A stretch of 64,000 nt of DNA from Terriglobus sp. RCC_193. Its GTDB lineage: Bacteria > Acidobacteriota > Terriglobia > Terriglobales > Acidobacteriaceae. Under the pieces are notes generated by a model that saw nothing but the letters and a program-made list of their open reading frames with translations, was not told where the DNA came from and did not search any database. Within the stretch, counting starts at the first letter, position 1; the number at the start of each line of letters is the position of its first letter. The DNA is taken from assembly GCF_041355105.1 (NCBI RefSeq), contig NZ_JBFUPK010000002.1, positions 1,370,037 through 1,434,036 on the forward strand, given 5' to 3'. Positions 26,126-34,384 of this stretch are shown here, one piece after another. The position numbers and the translations under genes are program-made.

Positions 26126-26506
26126 TTATGCGTAGGCCGTCTGCACCTTCACGCCAATCTGCCGCGAGGACAGTTCGTACAGCAGGAATGGATGGAGATT
26201 CACCGTATGGGCCAGGTCTCCTGCCGTCGCAGAGGATGCATCCACCTTGAAGGTGAAGATCATCTCCAGCAGCCCGTCTTCACCTGAAAATTCTGCGAGC
26301 GTTGCTTCATGCTCTTTCACGAAATGGAGCAAAGCTTCCAGTGCCTGATCGAAATGCGGCTGAGTAGAGCCCTGGAAAAGCGGAGCGTGCCATACGCTTG
26401 TTTTTCGGACGGAACTCCCGACCTGCTGGCCAGCGGTCATGCAGAAGACCGGCTGCGTCGCGAGTGTTTCTGTCAGGAATTGCAGATCACGCGAGACATG
26501 ATGCAC
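26126..26506 (-). CDS. DUF4279-like small protein
   Basis: The 126-residue soluble protein contains HHVSRDLQFLTETLATQPVF followed by a GxxVGS turn, and ends NLHPFLLYELSSRQIGVKVQ. The pattern resembles DUF4279 domains, of unknown function; the match is by eye only. The annotated start is GTG at 26506. The same frame continues upstream to the ftsY stop (9 more codons including FTISLQ, which looks like the first family strand) without ATG, GTG or TTG, so the true start is uncertain. It lies 30 nt after ftsY on the same strand. Confidence 0.55.
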   Translation of the reverse strand: MHHVSRDLQFLTETLATQPVFCMTAGQQVGSSVRKTSVWHAPLFQGSTQPHFDQALEALLHFVKEHEATLAEFSGEDGLLEMIFTFKVDASSATAGDLAHTVNLHPFLLYELSSRQIGVKVQTAYA

Positions 26507-26536
26507 CTGAAGGCTGATGGTGAAAGGAGCTATGCG

Positions 26537-27811
26537 TTACCCCAGCAGAGAATCAAGAAATGCGTCGCTGTTGAAGGGAAGGATATCTTCCATCTTTTCA
26601 CCGACGCCGGCAAAGACGACTGGCAGCTTGAGCTCACGTGCGATGGCGATGACGATACCGCCCTTCGCTGTGCCGTCGAGTTTTGTCAGCACAATACCAG
26701 TAACTCCCGCACTCTCAGTAAATAGTCGTGCCTGCTGCATGCCGTTTTGTCCGGTCGTTGCATCGAGTACGAGAAAGACCTGATGCGGAGCGCCCGGCAC
26801 AAGCTTCTGCGCAGTGCGGCGCATCTTGTCCAACTCGGCCATCAGGCCAGCCTTGTTGTGCAGACGTCCGGCGGTATCGACGATGACAATGTCTGCACCG
26901 CGAGCCTTACCCGCAGTCAGCGAGTCATACAGCGCGGCGGACGGATCACCGCCCTGCTTCGTCTTGATGATGTCCACGCCAGAACGCTGCGCCCACACTT
27001 CCAATTGCTCAATTGCCGCAGCACGAAAGGTGTCTGCAGCGCAGAGCAGAGCTTTGCGTCCATGCGTGCCGTACAGCGCAGCCAGCTTGCCGCTGGTGGT
27101 GGTCTTGCCGGTTCCGTTTACACCCACCATCATGATGACTTCGGGCGCTTGCTTTGGATGATTCGTCGGCTGTGCCACAGAGTCGAGGATGGCGCGAAGC
27201 TCTTCCTTCAGCATCTGCTTCAATTCATCCGTGGTGGCCTTTTCGCGCAACGCTCGCTGACGTAGATTGCGCATGATCTCACTGGTAGTTGTGGCACCAA
27301 TGTCCGCAGTCAGCAGAACGGCTTCCAGTTCATCCAGCGTGTCTTCATCGACAGTGCGGCCCATCGCCAGAACGTTGTCCAGTCCGGCTCCCAGCTGCGA
27401 ACGTGTGCGTTCCACCGCATCGCGCATTTTGCCCATGAAGCTGGCGTCTTCTTCTGCTTCGCTGGCATAGCCACCGAATGAAAACGCGGAAGTCATCGGC
27501 TTCAGGACGAATTCGTTGCGTTGGGTATCAGGCGTGGTGATGAAGGCAGGTGTCACTACCTGTGGTTCAGGAGCGCGTTCGATGGTTTCTTTCGCGATTT
27601 GGTTTGGAACTTCGACCGGCAGTATTTCTGTGTTCTTGTGCTCCTGCAACTCGAACGCATTTTGCGGAGCTGCAATTTCCACGCTGGTGGAAGGCACTTC
27701 CTGAGCAGACGCGGCAGATTCAGAGCTCTCGCCGGTTACAGCAGAGCGGACACGTTCAAAGAAACTTGGCTTTCTCGGCTTGTCGTCCGAGTTGAAAAGC
27801 GAAATCGGCAT
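26537..27811 (-). CDS. ftsY: Signal recognition particle receptor FtsY
   Basis: The 424-residue GTPase docks SRP-ribosome complexes at the inner membrane. An acidic, P/E-rich A region (residues 1-110) precedes the N domain and the G domain, with G1 GVNGTGKTTT, DTFRAAAIEQ, G3 DTAGRLHN and G4 TKLDGTAKGG. I placed the start at ATG 27811 (MPISLFNSDDK), with GGTAGGG just before it; the open frame upstream overlaps the response regulator. It is 32 nt downstream of the LuxR-type regulator, so all may share a transcript. Confidence 0.95.
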   Translation of the reverse strand: MPISLFNSDDKPRKPSFFERVRSAVTGESSESAASAQEVPSTSVEIAAPQNAFELQEHKNTEILPVEVPNQIAKETIERAPEPQVVTPAFITTPDTQRNEFVLKPMTSAFSFGGYASEAEEDASFMGKMRDAVERTRSQLGAGLDNVLAMGRTVDEDTLDELEAVLLTADIGATTTSEIMRNLRQRALREKATTDELKQMLKEELRAILDSVAQPTNHPKQAPEVIMMVGVNGTGKTTTSGKLAALYGTHGRKALLCAADTFRAAAIEQLEVWAQRSGVDIIKTKQGGDPSAALYDSLTAGKARGADIVIVDTAGRLHNKAGLMAELDKMRRTAQKLVPGAPHQVFLVLDATTGQNGMQQARLFTESAGVTGIVLTKLDGTAKGGIVIAIARELKLPVVFAGVGEKMEDILPFNSDAFLDSLLG

Positions 27812-27843
27812 CCCTACCAGTCTACGACCCTTGGGCGGGTGAG

Positions 27844-28563
27844 CTAAACCGGTTCCACCAGCTTGTGCGAGATAGCGAACAACGCCAGTTCCAGTCGAGT
27901 GGAAACACCGGTCTTGTCGAACGTGTTCGAGAGGTGCCGTTTTACAGTCTCTTCGCTGATGGTGAACTGCTTCGCGATGTCCTTGTTGGAGCAGCCTTCC
28001 ACGATGCACTGCACCACTTCCAGTTCACGTGGTGTCAGGCCGAAGGTCTTCTTCTCAGGTGCAGCGGAGGCCTGCATCATCAGGCCATGCAAAGCCTGCA
28101 ACAGGTTCACGACGCGCTCGCCGCCAATCCAGTAATCGCCGCTGGCTACGGCACGGATGGCTTCACTCAGATCGCCCGCAACGGAGTCCTTCAGCACAAT
28201 GCCGCGCGCGCCAATCTGGAGTGCTTCAATGACCTGTTGTGTGGAGATGGTGCTGGTCAGCAGGATGATCTTGACCCGGGGTGACTTCGACATGATCGCC
28301 CGCATGGCTTCCAGGCCCGGCAGCTTGGGCATCTGCAGATCCAGCAGCAGGATATCCGGCTCATGTTCCAGGGTTTGAGTAATAGCATCTTCGCCGTCTT
28401 CGGCTTCTGCCACCACTTCAAAGCCCGGGTCTGTCATCAGCATGTTCTTCACGCCGAATCGGACTACGGGATGATCGTCCGCAACCACCAGCCGAATGCT
28501 GGAATTGCCGGAACGGGAACTCGTCTGCGAACTGCTATTCACGCCGGATGCGTTCTTCTGCAA
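27844..28563 (-). CDS. NarL/FixJ-type response regulator
   Basis: The protein has about 239 residues. The receiver domain has VVADDHP (acidic pair), phospho-acceptor Asp in LLLDLQMP, and Lys in VLKDS. A linker and a LuxR-type HTH follow (LTPRELEVVQCIVEGCSNKDIA to VKRHLSNTFDKTGV). It should be a DNA-binding output of a two-component system; no histidine kinase is adjacent. TTG at 28563 is chosen for GGAG 8 nt upstream; the frame is open to an ATG at 28650 that would overlap the next gene. Residues before SIRLVVADD are S/N-rich. Start moderately uncertain. Confidence 0.88.
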   Translation of the reverse strand: MQKNASGVNSSSQTSSRSGNSSIRLVVADDHPVVRFGVKNMLMTDPGFEVVAEAEDGEDAITQTLEHEPDILLLDLQMPKLPGLEAMRAIMSKSPRVKIILLTSTISTQQVIEALQIGARGIVLKDSVAGDLSEAIRAVASGDYWIGGERVVNLLQALHGLMMQASAAPEKKTFGLTPRELEVVQCIVEGCSNKDIAKQFTISEETVKRHLSNTFDKTGVSTRLELALFAISHKLVEPV

Positions 28564-28606
28564 AGCCCTGTCTCCAACGGTTATCGCCGTGCTTTCTCTG
28601 ATGGCG

Positions 28607-29299
28607 CTAAAAGTCGCGCAAAAGAAGCTCCTCCAGCATACGGCGTACATGATTGATTTCCCGAAGAAATTCCGGAAAGGCGGGGGGTGGCATCGAACTC
28701 GCCAATCCGGCGTCTTCTACCGTGGATGCTAATGTGCGCAGACGGGTGGCACCGATCATGCCGCAGGAGCCCTTCAGGGCGTGGGCTTCCCTGCGGAGGG
28801 TGGTGGGGTCGTTGGCGGCGGTGGCCGCCTCCATGCGGTATACCCGCTGCTCGGCGTCGGTGAGGGCGAAGTCGTAGAGGGAGCGGAGCTGGGGTGTGGG
28901 CATGGCCTTCCGCATACGCTGGAAGGTGTCCGGGTCGATGGCGTGGTCTTGTGGTGCGGGGGGTGCCGGGGTGTCGGAGATGCGGCGGACTTCGGCAGGG
29001 TCGAAGGGCTTGGTCAGGAGTGCGTCGTAGCCCGTGATGTTGCCCTTTGACGTGGCGGTCATGGCCAGCAGGATGGGCTTGTTGGGGTAGGCGGAACGTA
29101 GATGGGAGGCTAGTTCTTCGCCGCACAGGCCGGGCATCTGGAGGTCGCTCAGGATGACTTCGGGTGCGATGGACGGTGCCAGTGCGAGGGCTTCGTCGCC
29201 GCTGGCGGCTTCGGTTACCGTCCATCCTTCTGCGGCGAGTAATAGGGTCAGCACTTCCCTTGTGGTCTCGTCATCGTCAATCAGGAGAAGGCGTTCCAT
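28607..29299 (-). CDS. Receiver-Hpt phosphorelay protein
   Basis: The 230-residue protein has a receiver domain (residues 3-110: LLIDDDE acidic cluster, Asp in ILSDLQMP, Thr in AMTAT, Lys in LTKPFD) and a C-terminal Hpt domain whose phospho-His is in REAHALKGSCGMIGA (about residue 175). It has no output domain. This order is that of a phosphotransfer intermediate: a kinase would phosphorylate the receiver or Hpt, which passes phosphate on. It lies 43 nt upstream of the LuxR-type regulator, a plausible next acceptor. The upstream sensor kinase is not in the window. Confidence 0.88.
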   Translation of the reverse strand: MERLLLIDDDETTREVLTLLLAAEGWTVTEAASGDEALALAPSIAPEVILSDLQMPGLCGEELASHLRSAYPNKPILLAMTATSKGNITGYDALLTKPFDPAEVRRISDTPAPPAPQDHAIDPDTFQRMRKAMPTPQLRSLYDFALTDAEQRVYRMEAATAANDPTTLRREAHALKGSCGMIGATRLRTLASTVEDAGLASSMPPPAFPEFLREINHVRRMLEELLLRDF

Positions 29300-29319
29300 G
29301 CAAGCACTCTACAGGGTTC

Positions 29320-29325
29320 TACAAT
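29320..29325 (+). promoter_or_regulatory. Possible -10 box (TACAAT)
   Basis: TACAAT lies 18 nt before the ATG at 29343, in the short divergent gap between the REC-Hpt gene and the DUF3999-like gene. No clear -35. Confidence 0.3.
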
Positions 29326-29342
29326 CGGCTGAATCGAGTGTG

Positions 29343-30323
29343 ATGAAGTTCTCCGTTGCCATTGCCGGTTTGTTTGTCGCTGTTTTTGCGATGGGGGTGG
29401 TGGGTGTGGTGACGGCGCAGGACGGGTCTGTTCCCGGGGAGTCGGTGTCAAGCCCGGTGGATGGGACGGCTGCGCGGTGGCAGCGGGTACTGTTGCCGCC
29501 TGCCGCCACTCCCATGGCTGAGCAGTGTGTGGTGGTGGATGCCGACCTGTATGCCCATGCCGCGCCGGGGTTGCGGGATGTGCGGCTGGTGCAGGACGGG
29601 CAGGAACTGCCGTATGCCATGGACGTGAGCTTCGACACCCGCGTGGGCGATGCCGCTGCGCCACCTGCGGACGACCGTGCCCTCTACGAGCCGGTGCAGA
29701 CCATCCGCCTGCTGCCGCAGCCCACGGCAGGTATCGCCGGGTTGCAGACAGGGAATGTGCCGGATACCTACTACAACGAGACCCTGCTGTCGGCGCATGT
29801 GCCGGTGGAGCGGGTGCGGATTGTGCCTGCGCCCAAATCAGAGGCGACAGTGGAGCTACGCGCGTCGGCCCGCATGAACCTGGGACAGGCAGAGGAGTTA
29901 CGTACCGTGCTGTCGGCGGCAAAGCCGGTTGTGCCGTTCACCATTGGCGCCAACCTGCAGGAACCTGCGGACGTCCTGGTGCGAGTCGTCGACCATGATG
30001 GCGCGCCGCAGGCCATTGTGCTGGAGATGCGGCGACGGGAGATCTGCTACCTGCCGCGGTCCATGTCGCCGGTACATATGTTGCTGGGGAATGCGACGGC
30101 GGTTCCTCCGCACTATGACTATGCGCTGCGCTTCCGGCCTAGCGCACAGCCTTTGCTGGCTGCGATGGGGCCGATGTCGCCGAATCCGGCTTACCAGCCG
30201 CAGCAGGCGTCCGCGCCCGTATTGCGGGTGAGTGCCGGTGTGCGCACTGCGGTGATGCTGGTGATCGTACTGGGGTCGCTGGCGGTGATGGCGTTTGCCA
30301 TCGTGGAGCTGCGGCGGAAGTAA
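29343..30323 (+). CDS. DUF3999-like secreted/membrane protein
   Basis: The 326-residue protein has an N-terminal signal (to about residue 26), a beta-rich periplasmic part and one C-terminal TM (VRTAVMLVIVLGSLAVMAFAIVEL) with a basic end, so it is probably anchored to the inner membrane. DADLYAHAAPGLRDVRLVQDGQELPYAM resembles the start of DUF3999 proteins; the function is unknown. The protein is shorter than typical members (about 450). The start is at ATG 29343; an upstream frame runs over the divergent gene. It may be orphan; no partner is evident. Confidence 0.6.
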   Translation: MKFSVAIAGLFVAVFAMGVVGVVTAQDGSVPGESVSSPVDGTAARWQRVLLPPAATPMAEQCVVVDADLYAHAAPGLRDVRLVQDGQELPYAMDVSFDTRVGDAAAPPADDRALYEPVQTIRLLPQPTAGIAGLQTGNVPDTYYNETLLSAHVPVERVRIVPAPKSEATVELRASARMNLGQAEELRTVLSAAKPVVPFTIGANLQEPADVLVRVVDHDGAPQAIVLEMRRREICYLPRSMSPVHMLLGNATAVPPHYDYALRFRPSAQPLLAAMGPMSPNPAYQPQQASAPVLRVSAGVRTAVMLVIVLGSLAVMAFAIVELRRK

Positions 30324-30328
30324 GCCGC

Positions 30329-30817
30329 CTACTTCGGCGGCGCCGTGCAGCCGGTTGGGTCGCGTCCGCTGTCGAGCGTCTCCATCGCGTTCCTGGCCAC
30401 GATCACGTACTGCTCATATCCCGGCGCGTGTTCCGCCTTTTGGAGGAACACTTCCAGAGCGGTCTTTGCCTCGGGCAACCTGCACTGGTGCATGAGGTAC
30501 TGTGCGTGGTTGAAGTAGGGTGTGTAGCACTTGGGAGCGGCCACGATGGAGAGCTGTGCGAGGCGCTCCACCTCGTTCCATTCGCCACGTGCGCGTGCGC
30601 CTTCAATGGGCAGGATGTACTTCACCTTGGGCGATGTGTCTGTGTAGTGCTGGCCGGAATCACTGTCGGAGACGACCTGTGTGCCGTCGACGGCGCAGGT
30701 GTAATGGATGGTCGCGGTGTCGTTCACGGGTTTGTGGTCGTCGTCACCGCCGCGACCCTGCGCACGGAGAAGAGGAGCGGCAAGGAAGATCAGGAGCGCG
30801 GTGGAAACGAATCGCAT
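30329..30817 (-). CDS. Secreted protein of unknown function, TPR-like helices
   Basis: The 162-residue protein has a signal peptide (MRFVSTALLIFLAAPLLRAQ) and a Gly/Asp spacer. The second half (NEVERLAQLSIVAAPK, HAQYLMHQCRLPEAKTALEVFLQKAE) has the helix pairing of a tetratricopeptide-like fold. Three Cys are spread out. Converges with the DUF3999-like gene, 5 nt apart. No family was recognised. Confidence 0.6.
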   Translation of the reverse strand: MRFVSTALLIFLAAPLLRAQGRGGDDDHKPVNDTATIHYTCAVDGTQVVSDSDSGQHYTDTSPKVKYILPIEGARARGEWNEVERLAQLSIVAAPKCYTPYFNHAQYLMHQCRLPEAKTALEVFLQKAEHAPGYEQYVIVARNAMETLDSGRDPTGCTAPPK

Positions 30818-30859
30818 AGCGCAGCAATCGTACCAGCATTCTGAAACGATTCAGAACTT

Positions 30860-31480
30860 CTGTACTTCGTACTGTTCTCGACGCCTGTAGTGCCAGCCAT
30901 GGTCGTTCCGTGGGCGCGCGGGGCTTGCTTCATACTCCTGTTTGTCTTTTTGGCCGCGCGGTTTTCTTGGTTTGGGTTTTTATGGCACGGCTGAAGCTGT
31001 GCCCCTTCAAAGAAGACGCGCTTTTGCGCGTTGGAGCTTCGCTTTTGCGAAGCTGGTTTGGTGGGTGGCTGGAAGCGGCTTGTGGGGGCTTTGGCAGGAT
31101 GAGGGTTCGTCGGGATTCTTCGCTGCGCTCAGAATGACGGTCTTTCGACCGTATGAGCTTTGCTCGGAGTCTTTCAACCATTGAGCTTCGCTGGGGATAG
31201 TCTTTGACCGTTGGAGCTTGCTGGTCACGCTTTCGCACGAATGGAGCAGCTTTGCTGCTCTGCTCAGGTTAGCTTCGCGAACCGGGGGCACCCGGTTCTT
31301 TGGCTGGTGGTTGGTTTTGGGTTTCCTGATGCGTTGTAGAGGGTGTGGAGGAATGCAGGTCCTTCAGCTCCGCTTCGCTTCGTTCAGGATGACGGTCTGC
31401 GACTGTATGAGCTTCGCTGGGTGACGGTCTTTGGCCGTTGGAGATTCGCTGGGGATGGTCTTTGAGCGTATGTCTGCTTG
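30860..31480. repeat. Long composite repeat block (partner of 11598-12010)
   Basis: The first 400 bp match the minus strand of the 11598-12010 block, word for word with scattered changes. The rest continues into words shared with 34550-34800. Hairpins include GGCACGGCT-GA-AGCTGTGCC (30984-31003), ACGCGC-TTTT-GCGCGT (31016-31031), ACGGTC-TTTC-GACCGT (31136-31151) and AGCAGC-TTT-GCTGCT (about 31244-31258), plus two CAGAATGAC/CAGGATGAC modules. It fills most of the 843-nt gap between 30818 and 31660. No gene is supported. Confidence 0.8.
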
Positions 31481-31600
31481 CCAAGAGTGAATTTCTTTTT
31501 TACACCGCGACCATGAAACTGCTTCTGATCTTTGCATCTAACAGGCTGCCGCATTGACGTGTATGCGTTCTATCGAATTGCGGTGCAACTGCTGCATCTG

Positions 31601-31649
31601 AATAAGTGCTTCTCCGACTGCGAAGATAAGTGCTTCTACTGACTGCGAA
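31601..31649 (+). repeat. 24-nt direct repeat upstream of oleate hydratase
   Basis: Copies at 31601-31624 and 31625-31649 (ATAAGTGCTTCT...GACTGCGAAG) lie head to tail; the second has one extra base. The second copy ends in the ribosome-binding site AAGGAG (31647-31652) of the next gene. It may be a regulatory-protein site or a simple duplication. Confidence 0.7.
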
Positions 31650-31660
31650 GGAGACTCTCT

Positions 31661-33406
31661 GTGTATTACAGCAAGGGAAATTATGAGGCATTTGCTCGTC
31701 CGCGGAAGCCTGCGGGTGTGGATGAAAAGTCGGCATACCTGGTGGGTGGCGGGCTGTCTTCGCTGGCGGCTGCGGCATTTCTGATCCGCGATGGGCAGAT
31801 GGATGGCGCGCGCATCACGATTCTGGAAGCGTCGAAGATGAGTGGTGGTGCACTGGATGGTGCGGGCGATGCGCAGACGGGATGGCTGATCCGTGGTGGC
31901 CGCGAGATGGAAGCGCATTTCGAGTGTCTGTGGGATCTTTATCGCTCGATTCCTTCGCTGGAGATCGAAGGCGCTTCTGTGCTGGATGAGTTTTACTGGC
32001 TCAACAAGGACGATCCAAATTTTTCGCTGGAGCGCGCAACCGTTGAGCAGGGGAAAGATGCCAGGACCGGCATGGACTTTACCCTGACGGGCAAAGCTCG
32101 CAAGGAGATTATCGAACTGGTGCTGGCGCTGCCGGAGCAGATGTATGAGAAGCGTATTAACGACGTGTTCAGCAAAGATTTCTTCGCGTCGAACTTCTGG
32201 CTGTACTGGCGCACGATGTTCGCGTTTGAGGAGTGGCATAGTGCGCTGGAGATGAAGCTGTATGTGCAGCGCTTCATTCATGCCATTCAAGGGCTGCCCG
32301 ACTTCAGCGTGTTGAAGTTCACCAAATATAACCAGTACGAATCGCTGGTGCTGCCGCTGATCACATGGCTGCAGAAGCAGGGTGTGAAGGTGCAGTTCGA
32401 CACGCAGGTGATGAATGTTGTGTTTGACATTGCGCCGGAGAAGAAAGTGGCGCGGCGCATTGAATGGATTCGCGAGGGTAAGGTTGGCGGAGTGGATCTG
32501 ACGGAGAATGAACTTGTCTTCGTCACGAATGGATCGCTTGTTGAGAACTCGGAGTGGGGCGATCATCACACTGCGGCAAAGTTCGATCCCATTGTGCACG
32601 ATGGAGGAAGCTGGCATCTGTGGCGCAACATTGCTGCGCAGGATCCGTCGTTTGGCAGGCCGGATAAGTTCTGCATGCGGCCTGAGGAGTCGCAGTGGGC
32701 ATCGGCCTCGATCACGACACTGGATCAACGGATTCCGGCTTACATTGAGAAGATCGCGAAGCGACCGACACGCTCGGGCAAGGTGGTTACGGGCGGGATT
32801 GTGAGTGTGCGCGATTCGTCGTGGCTACTGAGCTGGACGGTGAATCGGCAACCGCACTTCGCGAAACAACCGGAAGACCAGACGGTGGTGTGGTTCTATG
32901 CGTTGTTCACAGACCGGCCAGGCGATTACGTGAAGAAGCCGATGCGCGACTGTACCGGCGAGGAGATCACGAAGGAGTGGCTCTTTCACCTTGGCGTGCC
33001 GGTGGATGAGATTGACCAGATGGCTGCAGATGGTGCGATTACCCGGCCCTGCATGATGCCGTTCATCACGGCTTTTTTCCTGACACGGAATGGCACCGAT
33101 CGCCCGAAGGTGGTGCCGGATGGCGTGAAGAACTTTGCCTTCATCGGACAGTTTGCGGAGTCGACGCGTGACTGCATCTTTACCACGGAGTATTCGGTAC
33201 GCACGGGCATGGAAGCGGTGTACCAGTTGTTGAATATCGATCGCGGCGTGCCCGAGGTGTTTGGTTCGATCTACGATGTGCGCGAACTGATTAAATCGAC
33301 AGCCTTCCTTCGCGATCGCGAGAAGTTATCGATTCCTTTCTTCGCGAAAAAGTATGTCGAGAAAACGATCGTCGGCAGGCTGCTGGAAGAGTACGGAGTG
33401 ATCTGA
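31661..33406 (+). CDS. ohyA: Oleate hydratase (myosin-cross-reactive antigen family)
   Basis: The 581-residue flavoprotein adds water to the cis-9 double bond of oleate and related fatty acids, giving 10-hydroxy products; it is thought to detoxify unsaturated fatty acids. It starts MYYSKGNYEAFARP, the usual N-terminus, with a Rossmann FAD site YLVGGGLSSLAAAAFL, then the active-site loop RGGREME whose Glu is catalytic. The length matches the family. The start is GTG with AAGGAG 8 nt upstream. It stands alone, preceded by a direct repeat and repeats, followed by a convergent transporter. Confidence 0.94.
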   Translation: MYYSKGNYEAFARPRKPAGVDEKSAYLVGGGLSSLAAAAFLIRDGQMDGARITILEASKMSGGALDGAGDAQTGWLIRGGREMEAHFECLWDLYRSIPSLEIEGASVLDEFYWLNKDDPNFSLERATVEQGKDARTGMDFTLTGKARKEIIELVLALPEQMYEKRINDVFSKDFFASNFWLYWRTMFAFEEWHSALEMKLYVQRFIHAIQGLPDFSVLKFTKYNQYESLVLPLITWLQKQGVKVQFDTQVMNVVFDIAPEKKVARRIEWIREGKVGGVDLTENELVFVTNGSLVENSEWGDHHTAAKFDPIVHDGGSWHLWRNIAAQDPSFGRPDKFCMRPEESQWASASITTLDQRIPAYIEKIAKRPTRSGKVVTGGIVSVRDSSWLLSWTVNRQPHFAKQPEDQTVVWFYALFTDRPGDYVKKPMRDCTGEEITKEWLFHLGVPVDEIDQMAADGAITRPCMMPFITAFFLTRNGTDRPKVVPDGVKNFAFIGQFAESTRDCIFTTEYSVRTGMEAVYQLLNIDRGVPEVFGSIYDVRELIKSTAFLRDREKLSIPFFAKKYVEKTIVGRLLEEYGVI

Positions 33407-33440
33407 CGTCAGACGTTCTGCGGACGAATGTTCGTCGGAA

Positions 33441-34325
33441 CTACAGGGTGATGAGGGCTACTGCGGGTAAGGCGAGGAGCATGCCAAGGCGTTGGCGGCG
33501 AGAGGCTTTTTCGTGCAATAGCCAGGCTGCGAGCAGGATGGTTCCGGCGGGATAGATGGAGGCCAGTACCGCGGCGACGTCGAGGCGTCCCATGCGGGTG
33601 GCGGTCAGGTAGCTGAGATTGCCACCGGTGTCCAGGAGCGAGCCTCCGAGTATGTAGAGCAGTGTCTTTGCGTGGCGTGGATCGGGACGGCCTTTTTCGC
33701 GGAACGGCAACAGCAGAAGCAGGAGCAATATGGCCAGGGCGGTGGTGGACGAGCCGATACGGGCTGAGGCCATGCCCCACAGGACGCCGGATTGCCCTGC
33801 GAATTTCAGAGCTACGAAGTACATGCCGAAGCCGATGCCGCCGAGGATGGAAAGCGCCATTGCCTGTTGTGAGGCGGTGTGCGTGGGGTCGTTGGATGAG
33901 GCGATCATCCAGATGGCCGTTCCGGCGAGCAGGAAGCCGATGAGGCGGAGCAGGCCGGGTGCGCCGTCGAGGAAGGCGGAGACGACGGCGGGGACGATGG
34001 CGCAGAGGAGTCCGCTGACGGCGGCTGCTGAGCCCATGTGTCCGGTCGAGAGTGCGATGTAAAAGGCCACCAGCGAGACGGCTGCGATGACGCCTCCGCC
34101 GATGCCCCACCACAGGGCGGCGCCGGTGGGGAAGGGATCGCCGTGGAGGGCGGCCAGGGTGGCGACGACGGTGAGGCTGAGAAGATGGCCGATGAAAACG
34201 ACCAGCAGGGCTCCGCGGACGGTGCTGCCCACGCGACGGACGGCGATGGAGCCGGCGAAGTCGCCACCACCCCACAGGGCTGCGGCAAGCAGTCCGAAGG
34301 CCGCGTTTGCCCCGAGGAAGGTCAT
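33441..34325 (-). CDS. EamA/DMT-family transporter
   Basis: The 294-residue protein has ten hydrophobic helices in two five-TM halves, as in EamA (drug/metabolite) transporters. The first half starts NAAFGLLAAALWGGGDFAGS and the second ALSILGGIGFGMYFVALKF, with the WLLHEKASRRQRLGM end typical of the last TM pair. It exports or imports small metabolites across the inner membrane; substrate unknown. Stands alone, convergent with ohyA. Confidence 0.85.
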   Translation of the reverse strand: MTFLGANAAFGLLAAALWGGGDFAGSIAVRRVGSTVRGALLVVFIGHLLSLTVVATLAALHGDPFPTGAALWWGIGGGVIAAVSLVAFYIALSTGHMGSAAAVSGLLCAIVPAVVSAFLDGAPGLLRLIGFLLAGTAIWMIASSNDPTHTASQQAMALSILGGIGFGMYFVALKFAGQSGVLWGMASARIGSSTTALAILLLLLLLPFREKGRPDPRHAKTLLYILGGSLLDTGGNLSYLTATRMGRLDVAAVLASIYPAGTILLAAWLLHEKASRRQRLGMLLALPAVALITL

Positions 34326-34384
34326 ACTTAATGTTACCCTTACGGGTTTTTGATGGGGCCTTACGATAGGCTTTCACTCTGCTC

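Noticed and set aside
31538-32728. 396-codon minus-strand frame
   Set aside because: It is antisense to oleate hydratase and compositionally odd (H, R, Q-rich).
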